Part shown: piece after piece, positions 14,947-22,284 of the stretch
How the letters are laid out: each line of letters starts with the position of its first letter
How positions within the stretch are numbered: the first letter of the stretch is position 1
Assembly: GCA_947479185.1 (NCBI GenBank)
Contig: CANJYY010000004.1
Span: 1 to 22,694, forward strand
DNA from: Caulobacteraceae bacterium
GTDB lineage: Bacteria > Pseudomonadota > Alphaproteobacteria > Caulobacterales > Caulobacteraceae
Direction: 5' to 3'
DNA: 22,694 nucleotides
The notes under the pieces: model-generated
What the model saw: the letters and a program-made list of their open reading frames with translations, nothing else
Told to the model about the DNA's origin: nothing
The model's database searches: none
Position numbers and translations under genes: made by a program

Positions 14947-16281
14947 TCAGGCCCGCTTCCGGCGCGGATCGCGTACGGCGACGACAAGGGTCAGCAGGGC
15001 CGCCGCCAGCAGGCCCAGCGAGGCCCCGAAGACGATATTGTAGCCGAGCAGGTCCGCCACCGTCCCTCCGATCAGCGGGCCGAGGGTGGCGGTGACCCCT
15101 TCAGCGGTCGCCGAGATGCCGATCCGCATCGGCAGGTCGTCCCTGTGGCCGAACTCCAGGATCATGGTCTGCGAGGCCATGCCGTAGCCCGCCTGTGCGG
15201 CGCCCAGAATGAAGAAGGCGAAGAAGATCGCCATCGGCGCGCCCTGGGTCATCAGCAGCACGGTCGCGGCGATCCAGCCGATGATCGCCAGCAGGAGTAC
15301 GATCCGAAAGCCGGACCGGTCGCCGAGGTAGCCCCAGGCGATGTTGGACACGGTGTCCGCGCCGAGGAAGGCCAGGGACAGGAGGCCCAGCGTGGCCCCG
15401 TCCAGATGCATCGTGGCGCCAACATGCAGGATGTAGAACGGCGTCGCGATCCGGGCTGAGGTGGCCAGCATCTGGACCACCAGGAACCAGCGATAGGCCG
15501 GGTCGGCGGCGATCAGCCCTGGAATATCGCGCATACGATCGCGCATCCGGGCGGGCTCGCGGATCGTCGGCGGAACCGGTTCGCGGATCTGATACTGCAG
15601 GAACCACAGCCCGGCGCTGGTCAGGAAAAAGGCCAGGATGAAGGTGGTCGAATAGCCGTTGCCCAGGACATTGGCCTCGATCAGGTATTTGCCCGAGACA
15701 TAGGCCAGGACAGCGGCGATCAGCCCCCCTATGGCGTTGCGCCAAGCCTGCAGGCGACCGCGCAGACTAACCGGAATGACCTTGGACATCAGCAGGGTGA
15801 AGGCCACCCGCTGGGCGCCCATGAACACCCCGAACAGGAACAGGAACAACAGCAGGGTGACGACCTGCGCCTGGTCCTTCAGGAACCAGCCGGACAGGGC
15901 CATGCCAAGGATCGCCAGTCGCCCGAGGCTGCCCAGGACGATGGCCGCCGGCATGATCTTCAGCCGATGCTCCATCTTCGCCCCGGCCACCAGCGGCGAG
16001 ACGATCGACCCCACCTGCTGCAACGCCAGGCCCAGACCGACGATGGTGTTCGAGCCGGAGATCAGGTGCAGGTAGGCCGGCATGAAGGTCGGCGCGTTGA
16101 TCAGCCGAAAGCCCGTCATGCCGAGCATGCCGTGCACGAAGTTGCCGATGTAGTTGCGCCGCAGATTGTCCCAGATGAACGTCTGGAACGCGGCCTCCCG
16201 CACGGCCATGTCCTCCGACACGGTCGCGGAAACTTCGGGCTCTAGAGCCGCTGCAACGGGATCATCCGTCTCGTTGGTCAA
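14947..16281 (-). CDS. MFS transporter at the end of the acyl-CoA dehydrogenase operon
   Basis: 444-aa predicted inner-membrane protein. A 30-residue acidic N-terminal tail is followed by about 11-12 helices in two halves. The central cytoplasmic loop (about 222-245) is rich in Arg and Pro, with IREPVPPTIREPARMRDRMR. A motif-A-like YLGDRSG follows helix 8, as in MFS proteins. I cannot assign a subfamily or substrate. The start taken is TTG 16281, which overlaps the dehydrogenase stop as TTGA; an alternative is ATG 16209, 24 codons later, which would remove the acidic tail. It is the last gene of the ligase > dehydrogenase > dehydrogenase operon, so uptake of the same acid, or efflux of an intermediate, is the likely role. 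Confidence 0.85.
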   Translation of the reverse strand: MTNETDDPVAAALEPEVSATVSEDMAVREAAFQTFIWDNLRRNYIGNFVHGMLGMTGFRLINAPTFMPAYLHLISGSNTIVGLGLALQQVGSIVSPLVAGAKMEHRLKIMPAAIVLGSLGRLAILGMALSGWFLKDQAQVVTLLLFLFLFGVFMGAQRVAFTLLMSKVIPVSLRGRLQAWRNAIGGLIAAVLAYVSGKYLIEANVLGNGYSTTFILAFFLTSAGLWFLQYQIREPVPPTIREPARMRDRMRDIPGLIAADPAYRWFLVVQMLATSARIATPFYILHVGATMHLDGATLGLLSLAFLGADTVSNIAWGYLGDRSGFRIVLLLAIIGWIAATVLLMTQGAPMAIFFAFFILGAAQAGYGMASQTMILEFGHRDDLPMRIGISATAEGVTATLGPLIGGTVADLLGYNIVFGASLGLLAAALLTLVVAVRDPRRKRA

Positions 16282-17414
16282 TACCCCTGCATCCTGCCCC
16301 AGCGGTCGCGGTGCCAGGCGGCGGTTCCGAACAGCGCCTCCACGGCACGCGCGCGCTTGAGATAGAGGCCGGCGTCATGGGCGTCGGTCATGCCGATGCC
16401 GCCGTGCATCTGGACCATCTCGCGTGAGATCAGGTTCAGGGTGTCGCCGGCCACAGCCTTGGCAAGGGCGGCCTGCTGCGGCAGGTCGTCGGCGTCCTGG
16501 TCGATGGCCGAAAGCGCCGCCTCGACGCAGGACCGGGCCAGCTCGAGTTCGCTGAACATCTTCGCCGCCCGGTGCTGCAGGGCCTGGAAACTGCCGATTG
16601 TCTGGCCGAACTGCACCCGGGTCTTGAGGTACTCGAGCGTGGTGTCGAAGGCCTGGGCCGACATGCCGAGCATTTCCGCCGACACCGCGATGCGGGCGAC
16701 ATCGAGCGTGCGCTCCAGCAGGGCGTAACCGCCACCGACCTCGCCCAGCACCGCGTCGGCGCCGAGCTGGATGCCATCCAGGGTCAGGGCCGCATGGTCC
16801 CGGCTGTCTGCGGTATGACGGGCGCTCCTGGTCAGGCCCTCGGCATCAGCGGGCACCAGGAACAGGGTGATCCCCGCTTCATCGCCGGGCGCGCCCGCGG
16901 TGCGGGCCGACACGAGGTAGAGGGACGCGGCCATGCCTTCGGCGACGAAGGTCTTGGTCCCGGACAGGCGATAGCCGCCCCCGACGGCCTCGGCCTTCAG
17001 GGCCGTGCGGACAGGGTCATGGCGCGGGCCTTCGTCCACGGCCAGGGCGGCCACCGTCTCGCCCGAGGCGATCTTCGGCAGCCAGGCGGCCTTCTGGACT
17101 TCGGTCCCGGCGCGGACCAGGGCGCTGGTCACGGCCATGGACGACACGCCAAGCGGCGACGCCGCCAGGGTCCGGCCCAGCTCCTCGAGCACCAGGCCGA
17201 GACTCAGGTAGCCGAACTCGGACCCGCCGTGAGCTTCCGGGACAACCACCCCGGCCCAGCCCATCCCGGCCATTTCGGCGAAGGCCTCGGGCGCATAGCC
17301 CAGCAGGCTGCCGCCATCGCGCGCCTTGCGCAGCGCCCCCACCGGGGCCTTTTCCTGCACCCAGGCCCTGGCGGCGTCGCGCAGCATCGATTGTTCTTCG
17401 GTCAGAACGGCCAT
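16278..17414 (-). CDS. Acyl-CoA dehydrogenase, likely second subunit of a heteromeric enzyme
   Basis: 378-aa FAD-dependent acyl-CoA dehydrogenase fold: helical N-domain 1-120, beta-domain 121-225, C-terminal helices containing RVQFGQTIGSFQALQHRAAKM (266-286) and MHGGIGMTDAHD (336-347). Where medium-chain enzymes carry the catalytic Glu (YEGT), this protein has LFGT at 361-364. The beta-domain FAD/substrate motif is also degenerate, ALAVDEGPRHDP in place of a typical A-x-TEPxAGSD. Such short, divergent members usually pair with a second dehydrogenase to form an alpha2beta2 enzyme for steroid side chains. The start is ATG 17414, 12 nt after the preceding dehydrogenase gene. Heteromer formation is inferred from gene pairing and motif loss. 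Confidence 0.92.
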   Translation of the reverse strand: MAVLTEEQSMLRDAARAWVQEKAPVGALRKARDGGSLLGYAPEAFAEMAGMGWAGVVVPEAHGGSEFGYLSLGLVLEELGRTLAASPLGVSSMAVTSALVRAGTEVQKAAWLPKIASGETVAALAVDEGPRHDPVRTALKAEAVGGGYRLSGTKTFVAEGMAASLYLVSARTAGAPGDEAGITLFLVPADAEGLTRSARHTADSRDHAALTLDGIQLGADAVLGEVGGGYALLERTLDVARIAVSAEMLGMSAQAFDTTLEYLKTRVQFGQTIGSFQALQHRAAKMFSELELARSCVEAALSAIDQDADDLPQQAALAKAVAGDTLNLISREMVQMHGGIGMTDAHDAGLYLKRARAVEALFGTAAWHRDRWGRMQGY

Positions 17415-17426
17415 GTCGCGCGCCCC

Positions 17427-18626
17427 CTACTGGTGATCAAGAAGGCCAAGGATACGCTTGGCGATGATGTTGTTCTGGATCTCGGCGGAGCCGCCGTAGA
17501 TCGTGGTCGCCTTGCCGCCCAGCCAGTTGCGGGTCTGCTCCAGCTCCTTGTCGGTGAAGCCCTCGCCCTCCCAGCCGAGGCCCTGGGAGCCCATGATCTC
17601 GATGGCCAGTTCAGCGCGTTCCTGGCCGACCTTGGAACCGACGTTCTTCATGATCGAGGTGGCCGCCGACGGTCCGCCGCCACCCTTGCTCTCCGCCTGG
17701 GCGCGCATCAGGGTCAGCATGAAGGCCCGGGCCTCCATCTGGTGCCGGATCAGCCGCGCGCGCAGGTCCGGGTCGGCGATCCGGCCGGTTTCGTCCACGC
17801 CGATGTAGTCCCTGGCCAGCTTGTCCAGCGGCGTTCCGGCCGCGAACCGACCGGCCGAGCCGCCGCCCCCCGACAGGCTGTTGCGCTCGTGTATGAGCAG
17901 CCGCTTCCCAATGGTCCAACCCTTGTTCAGCTCGCCGACCAGGTTCTCCTTGGGCACTTTCACGTCGGTCAGGAAGGTCTCGCAGAAGGGCGAATTGCCG
18001 CTGATCAGCTTGATCGGCCGCACCTCGACGCCCGGTGTCTTCATGTCGAAAAGGATGAAGCTGATGCCGTCGTGCTTGGTGGTGAAATCGGTGCGCACCA
18101 GGCAGAAGCACCAGTCGGCGTACTGGGCGCCGGACGTCCAGACCTTCTGGCCGTTGACCAGGAAGTGGTCGCCCTTGTCCTCGCAGCGCGTCTGAAGCGC
18201 CGCCAGGTCCGAGCCCGCGCCCGGCTCGGAATAGCCCTGGCACCAGCGGATTTCGCCCTTGCAGATGGACGGGATGTGCCGCTGCTTCTGCGCCTCGCTT
18301 CCGTATTCGAGCAGGGTCGGGCCGAACATCATGATGCCCATGCCGCCGATCGGGTTGCGGGCGCCGATGCGGTTCATCTCCTGCTGCAGCACGCGAGCCT
18401 CGGCCGACGACAGGCCGCCGCCGCCATACGCCTTCGGCCAGGTGGGCGTGCCCCAGCCCTTCTCGCCCATGCGCTGTTTCCACAGCAGGGCGTCGCCCTC
18501 GACCGGGCCGTAGGCGTTGGCCATGGCCACGTCCACGCCGGCGAGAGACGGCGGGAAGTTGGCGGCGAGCCAGGCCTTCGCTTCTGCGCGGAAGGCTTCC
18601 ACGTCGGTGTTGCCGAAATCGGCCAT
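17427..18626 (-). CDS. Acyl-CoA dehydrogenase, likely first subunit of a heteromeric enzyme
   Basis: 399-aa acyl-CoA dehydrogenase that would introduce an alpha,beta double bond into an acyl-CoA using FAD. It keeps the conserved beta-domain motifs CQGYSEPGAGSDLAAL (129-144) and GQKVWTSGAQYADW (159-172), and the C-terminal IYGGSAEIQNNIIAKRILG. The medium-chain-type YEGT glutamate is replaced by YGGS (377-380). The likely base is the helix-G Glu247 in LLIHERNS, as in long-chain and steroid-type enzymes. ATG 18626 is preceded by a strong AGGAGG (18633-18638). It lies 72 nt after the ligase gene and 12 nt before the second dehydrogenase. This protein is close in type to the larger partner of FadE-type heterotetramers acting on cholesterol or cholate side chains; the true substrate is unknown. 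Confidence 0.94.
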   Translation of the reverse strand: MADFGNTDVEAFRAEAKAWLAANFPPSLAGVDVAMANAYGPVEGDALLWKQRMGEKGWGTPTWPKAYGGGGLSSAEARVLQQEMNRIGARNPIGGMGIMMFGPTLLEYGSEAQKQRHIPSICKGEIRWCQGYSEPGAGSDLAALQTRCEDKGDHFLVNGQKVWTSGAQYADWCFCLVRTDFTTKHDGISFILFDMKTPGVEVRPIKLISGNSPFCETFLTDVKVPKENLVGELNKGWTIGKRLLIHERNSLSGGGGSAGRFAAGTPLDKLARDYIGVDETGRIADPDLRARLIRHQMEARAFMLTLMRAQAESKGGGGPSAATSIMKNVGSKVGQERAELAIEIMGSQGLGWEGEGFTDKELEQTRNWLGGKATTIYGGSAEIQNNIIAKRILGLLDHQ

Positions 18627-18698
18627 CTCGTTCCTCCTGGCCGCCCATCCTTGATAGCCTGGGCGTCTTGTTCTTGTGGGTTGGGGCGGCTGGGCCCG

Positions 18699-20285
18699 TC
18701 AGATCTGGCGTGCTCGCCCTTCCCAGTAGGGCGCGCGCACCTTGTTGCGTTGAATCTTGCCGGCTTCGGACCTAGGCAGTTCGGTCACGAAGTCGAGGCT
18801 TTTGGGCACCTTGAAGCTGGCCAGACTCGCCCTCGCGAAGGCCAGGATTTCCTCGGCCAGCGCCGGGCTGGGCTCATGGCCCGGGTTCAGCAGGATGACC
18901 GCCTTGACCTGCTCGCCCCAGTCGTCGTCGGGCGCTCCGATGGTCGCCGAATCCGCCACGGCGGCGTGCTTGACCAGCTCGTTGTCGATTTCCTGCGGAT
19001 AGATGTTCACGCCGCCGGAGATGATCGTCTCGGCGTTGCGGCCAGTGAGGAACAGGTAGTCGTCCTCGTCGAAATAGCCGACGTCGCCCATGGTGAAGAA
19101 GTCGTCGACCCGCGACGCCTGGGTCTTGGTTTCGTCCTTGTAGTAGGTGAACCCGCCGCCGGGCGGCATCTGCTGGTAGATGCCGCCGGCCTGGCCATTG
19201 GGCAGGTCATTGCCCGCCTCGTCGAGGATCCGGACCTGCAACAGGGCGGGCCGCTTGCCCACGCTGCCCGGCTTGCTCAGCCACTCGCGGGAGTCGATCA
19301 GGAACCCGGCCCCGCCCTCGGAGCCGGCGTAGTATTCGGTCAGCACAGGCCCAAACCAGTTGATCATCGCCCGCTTGACCTCCGGCGGGCAGGGCGCGGC
19401 GCCGTGGATGATGAAGGTCACATGGTCGACCGGGTATTTCGCCTTCACCGCGTCCGGCAGGGCCAGCAGCCGCTGGAACATGATCGGGACGAGATGGAAG
19501 TGGGTGACCTTCCGTTCACTGATGGTCCGCAGCACGCCTTCGCTGTCCCACCGGTCGATGAACACCAGCGGGACCCCGCCGGCCATGGCCGCCCGTACAT
19601 CGAAGGCCAGCGGCGCGGCGTGATAGGCGGGGCCGGCGCACATCTGCACCGAGATCGCCGGGTCATAGCCGCGCATCAGATAGGTGGCGTAGGGCGTCAC
19701 GGCCGGCACGGGCCGGTGCACCCCCTTGGGCCGGCCGGTGGTGCCGGAGGTGTACATCATGCCGTTGCCGAGCACGGGATCGGGGATGTCGATTCCGTCG
19801 AACGGGGCGATGGCCGACTCGTAGGGTTCGAACCCCTCGATCGGCCCGCCGATCGCCAGTTTCAGCAGTGGACCCTCACAGGCCGAGGCGGCCTGCGGAA
19901 GGGTCGCCACCCGCGCCTCGCCGATCAGGGCCTTCGCCTCGCAATCGCGGATGATGTAGGCGATCTCGTCCGCCGACAGGTGCCAGTTCACCGGCGTCAG
20001 CCGAAGACCACAGCGCAGGGTGGCCGCCAGCACCTCGACGAACTCAACCCGATTGGAGCAAACGAGGGCCACGGCATCGCCCGGGACCAGGCCCCGGGCC
20101 CGGAGCAGCCGCACCAGCCGGTTGGCCCTGGCGTTGGTTTTGCCGAAGCTGTGCGGAGTCCCGTCGGGGTCGTAGACCGCGACCTGGTCAGGCTGCAGGT
20201 CGGCCCACACCGCGATCGTCATGCCCCGCAGCGCGGCCTCATCCAGGCGTTGGACCCGGTCGGGGTCAATGTCGGCGAAATCCAT
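18699..20285 (-). CDS. Acyl-CoA synthetase (AMP-forming)
   Basis: 528-aa adenylate-forming ligase, distinct from the one at 11901. Motifs: phosphate loop YTSGTTGRPKG at 178-188, a Y-Y-A-G-S-E-G-G acyl-site motif in the central domain, a TMGDVG motif carrying the ribose-binding Asp, the hinge GRNAETIISGGVNIYPQEID, and catalytic K510 in RSEAGKIQRNKVR. The fold is complete and of normal length. It would attach CoA to the acid that the two downstream dehydrogenases oxidise, making it the entry step of this operon. ATG 20285 follows a 627-bp region without a convincing gene, so the operon promoter should lie there. The style (YYAGSEGG, Asn-rich hinge) resembles FadD-type ligases for steroid or bulky acids, but assignment below family is uncertain. 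Confidence 0.93.
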   Translation of the reverse strand: MDFADIDPDRVQRLDEAALRGMTIAVWADLQPDQVAVYDPDGTPHSFGKTNARANRLVRLLRARGLVPGDAVALVCSNRVEFVEVLAATLRCGLRLTPVNWHLSADEIAYIIRDCEAKALIGEARVATLPQAASACEGPLLKLAIGGPIEGFEPYESAIAPFDGIDIPDPVLGNGMMYTSGTTGRPKGVHRPVPAVTPYATYLMRGYDPAISVQMCAGPAYHAAPLAFDVRAAMAGGVPLVFIDRWDSEGVLRTISERKVTHFHLVPIMFQRLLALPDAVKAKYPVDHVTFIIHGAAPCPPEVKRAMINWFGPVLTEYYAGSEGGAGFLIDSREWLSKPGSVGKRPALLQVRILDEAGNDLPNGQAGGIYQQMPPGGGFTYYKDETKTQASRVDDFFTMGDVGYFDEDDYLFLTGRNAETIISGGVNIYPQEIDNELVKHAAVADSATIGAPDDDWGEQVKAVILLNPGHEPSPALAEEILAFARASLASFKVPKSLDFVTELPRSEAGKIQRNKVRAPYWEGRARQI

Positions 20286-20558
20286 CCACGCCTCCGCAAG
20301 GCGCTACGGCGACCTCGCCTGAAGTCTGGTCTATTCGGAAGGGATTCCGCAATCCGGCTTTCGAAGATGCTGACGAGGCGACCCTGGCGCGCCTCGCCGA
20401 AATTGCCCGCCGGTCGCCCTCGCTGAGTGGCGAACAGTCATGGGCCAAGGCCAGGTCGGGATTGGGAATTGCGCCCGACCGGAGACGGATTGCCGTTAGA
20501 CTACCCCCACCGCCAGACAGACGCCGCAGCCTGTCTCTTCGCGATCTGACCAATGCGC

Positions 20559-20588
20559 AAAAGAAAGGGCGGCCGCATGGCCGCCCTT
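20559..20588 (-). terminator. Intrinsic (Rho-independent) terminator
   Basis: Ten perfect base pairs, AAGGGCGGCC and GGCCGCCCTT (20565-20574 with 20579-20588), close a 4-nt loop. On the minus strand they are followed directly by TCTTTT. It lies 325 nt beyond the sugar-transporter stop and insulates the downstream ligase operon from transcripts arising upstream. Confidence 0.75.
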
Positions 20589-20710
20589 CAAGTGCCCACA
20601 GACAGGACTGCAGGTAGATGCGCAATCGCAACCCGGACCCCTCCGGAGGATGGATCGCTTCAGGCTGCAGACAGATCAGATCCCATCCGGCAGTCGAACT
20701 CAAGGAATTC
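20559..20710 (-). ncRNA. Candidate structured small RNA or orphan leader
   Basis: The minus-strand segment between an operator-like palindrome and an intrinsic terminator is about 150 nt and structured. One 9-bp stem with a single bulge joins 20648-20656 to 20679-20688. A second, 5-bp stem is CCGGA/TCCGG with a 4-nt loop (20633-20646); the anti-Shine-Dalgarno-like CCUCC lies across its edge. The strong terminator follows. No frame in it resembles a protein. It could be a regulated sRNA or the leftover promoter-terminator unit of a deleted sugar gene. No promoter boxes are certain. Confidence 0.22.
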
Positions 20711-20726
20711 ATGACAACGTTGTCAT
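20711..20726. promoter_or_regulatory. Perfect palindromic operator (LacI-like)
   Basis: ATGACAACGTTGTCAT is a 16-bp perfect palindrome with a central CG, the form typical of LacI-family sugar regulators. An imperfect copy (13 of 16 positions) lies at 22269-22284 upstream of the sugar transporter. No LacI-type gene is in the window. Confidence 0.6.
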
Positions 20727-20912
20727 TTCTGGTCGGATTGCGGGCGCCTTCGGGAGGGCGACCACACAACAGCGATCCCACGAGCCACCCTGCCGAGACG
20801 GTGCGCCAGAGGTTTCGGAGGCTGTCGAAGCGCCATGGGCCTGTTGAGCTTGCGCCGCCATCTCCGCGACCCGCTGATCGGGCGGCGTCGCGGTCTCCTG
20901 TCAGCCAGGCTT

Positions 20913-22202
20913 CTAGCCCGGACTGACGCTCGAAGCCCTGCTTCGCGACGAAAAGCCGTACACGGCGATCAGCGCGTAGCAGACCGCCGGCGCCACCAGC
21001 GCCAGGCTGAGCCCGACACGATCGGCGAGGGTCCCGGTGATCACCGGAATGATCGCGCCGCCAACGATGGCCATGCACAGGAGGCTGGACACCTGGGGCG
21101 TATCGTCCCCCCGCCCCTCGATGGCGAGCGTGAAGATGGTCGGAAACATGATCGAGTTGAACAGGCCGATCGCCACAATGGTCACAGCCGCGACAAGGCC
21201 CATGCTGAGGCCAGACACAACCGCCAGGCTGGCTGCCATGAGCGCGCAGAAGCACAGCACCGACCCTGCCGGAACTTTTCTGAGCGCAATGGAGCCGATG
21301 AACCGGCCGACCATCGCCCCGCCCCAGTAAAGGCTGACGATCTTGCCGGCGCTGGCCGCGGCCATGCCCACCGTGCGGTCGAGCATCAGATAGTTGACCA
21401 TCAGACTGCCGATCGACACCTCGGCGCCGACATAGAGGAAGATGGCGAGCGCCCCGAACCCGACACGGGGATGACGGAGCAGACCCAGCGCGCCGCCAAG
21501 GGTCGTCGCCTTCTGCGCCTGCGGGAAGGCGGCGGATCGACGGACCATCCAGAAGATGACGGCCAGAACGCCGAGACCCGCGGCGATCAGCAGGAAGGGA
21601 AGCTGCACGGCATGACCCTCGGCCTGCCGGAAGCTGGCCATCACTTCCGGAGCGACCTTGCCGGGATCCGGGGCCGCGACCCCGCCGGCCAGGATCAGCG
21701 CGGAGCCGACGAGCGGCCCCACGGTCGTTCCGAGAGCGTTGAAGGCCTGCGCCAGGTTCAGGCGGCTGTGCGACGTCTTCGACGGTCCAAGCAGGGCGAT
21801 CAGGGGATTGGCGGCGACCTGCAGCAGCGTGATGCCGGCTGCCATGACGAACAGGGCCGCCAGGAATCCCGGATAGACGCCGATCATCGTGGCGGGGGCG
21901 AACAGGAGGCATCCGGCCGCCATGACCAGCAGACCGATGACGATCCCGCGCACGTAGCCGACCCGGCTGAGCAGCATCCCGGCCGGCACCGAGAAGATGA
22001 AATAGGCGAGGAAGAAGCAGAACTGCGTCAGCATCACCTCGGCGTAGGTGAGCGAGAACAGGCCCTTCAGCTTCGGGATCAGGGTGTCGATCAGGACGGT
22101 GGCGAACCCCCAGGCGAAGAACAGCATGACCACAAAAGGCACGAGCCATCCGGCGCCCTTTACAGGCGGCGCGTCAGGACCAGGAGCACTGGATGTGGCC
22201 AT
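20913..22202 (-). CDS. FucP/NagP/GluP-family sugar MFS transporter
   Basis: 429-aa inner-membrane sugar:proton symporter with 12 helices. The N-terminal FFAWGFATVLIDTLIPKLK (28-46), followed by TQFCFFLAYFIFSVPAGMLLSRVGY (59-83) and AGITLLQVAANP (122-133), is diagnostic of the FucP family, which imports fucose, glucose/galactose or N-acetylglucosamine. A Pro-rich 15-residue cytoplasmic tail precedes helix 1. ATG 22202 is preceded by GGGGG at acceptable spacing. It lies 79 nt behind eda on the same strand, and the junction contains a LacI-like operator, so it is probably sugar-induced. Which sugar cannot be told from the sequence; eda next door suggests one feeding the Entner-Doudoroff pathway, for example glucose or a uronate product. 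Confidence 0.92.
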   Translation of the reverse strand: MATSSAPGPDAPPVKGAGWLVPFVVMLFFAWGFATVLIDTLIPKLKGLFSLTYAEVMLTQFCFFLAYFIFSVPAGMLLSRVGYVRGIVIGLLVMAAGCLLFAPATMIGVYPGFLAALFVMAAGITLLQVAANPLIALLGPSKTSHSRLNLAQAFNALGTTVGPLVGSALILAGGVAAPDPGKVAPEVMASFRQAEGHAVQLPFLLIAAGLGVLAVIFWMVRRSAAFPQAQKATTLGGALGLLRHPRVGFGALAIFLYVGAEVSIGSLMVNYLMLDRTVGMAAASAGKIVSLYWGGAMVGRFIGSIALRKVPAGSVLCFCALMAASLAVVSGLSMGLVAAVTIVAIGLFNSIMFPTIFTLAIEGRGDDTPQVSSLLCMAIVGGAIIPVITGTLADRVGLSLALVAPAVCYALIAVYGFSSRSRASSVSPG

Positions 22203-22268
22203 TGTTTCATCCCCCTACGAGCACGATGAGCCGCGCTTCAAACTGTTCTTTCAACAGGCTAGGTCGAA

Positions 22269-22284
22269 ATGACAGCGTTGTCTA
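22269..22284. promoter_or_regulatory. Second, imperfect LacI-like operator
   Basis: ATGACAGCGTTGTCTA keeps 13 of 16 positions of the palindrome at 20711-20726, including GACA and TTGTC. It overlaps the eda stop codon and lies about 67 nt upstream of the sugar-transporter start, so it probably controls an internal promoter for that transporter. Confidence 0.5.

Larger units (their letters stand above)
20286..20912. other. Long intergenic region with regulatory structure
   Basis: No open frame here looks like a protein. It holds, from right to left on the minus strand: a perfect operator-like palindrome (20711-20726), two local hairpins (20648-20688 and 20633-20646), and an intrinsic terminator (20565-20588). 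About 275 bases follow up to the ligase start, where its promoter should lie. A loose hairpin GGTCGGG/CCCGACC at 20454-20480 with a 13-nt loop has no T-run. I could not define a clear -35/-10 pair for the ligase. Confidence 0.5.

Noticed and set aside
16572..20426. A 1284-codon open frame on the plus strand
   Set aside because: It runs antisense through an MFS-operon tail, both dehydrogenases and the ligase. Composition is Arg/Gly/His-rich without any domain; it reflects GC-rich codon bias on the coding strand.
20454..20480. Hairpin upstream of the ligase as a terminator or riboswitch
   Set aside because: 7-bp stem with a 13-nt loop, no T-run and no recognisable riboswitch core.
20618..20926. 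Possible 102-codon plus-strand gene in the long intergenic region
   Set aside because: No ribosome site, Pro/Arg/Ser-rich composition, and it crosses the operator palindrome.
20266..22149. A 627-codon minus-strand frame across the sugar transporter and the 627-bp gap
   Set aside because: It is an alternate frame of the FucP-type transporter and then reads straight through the operator and terminator; no protein-like pattern.
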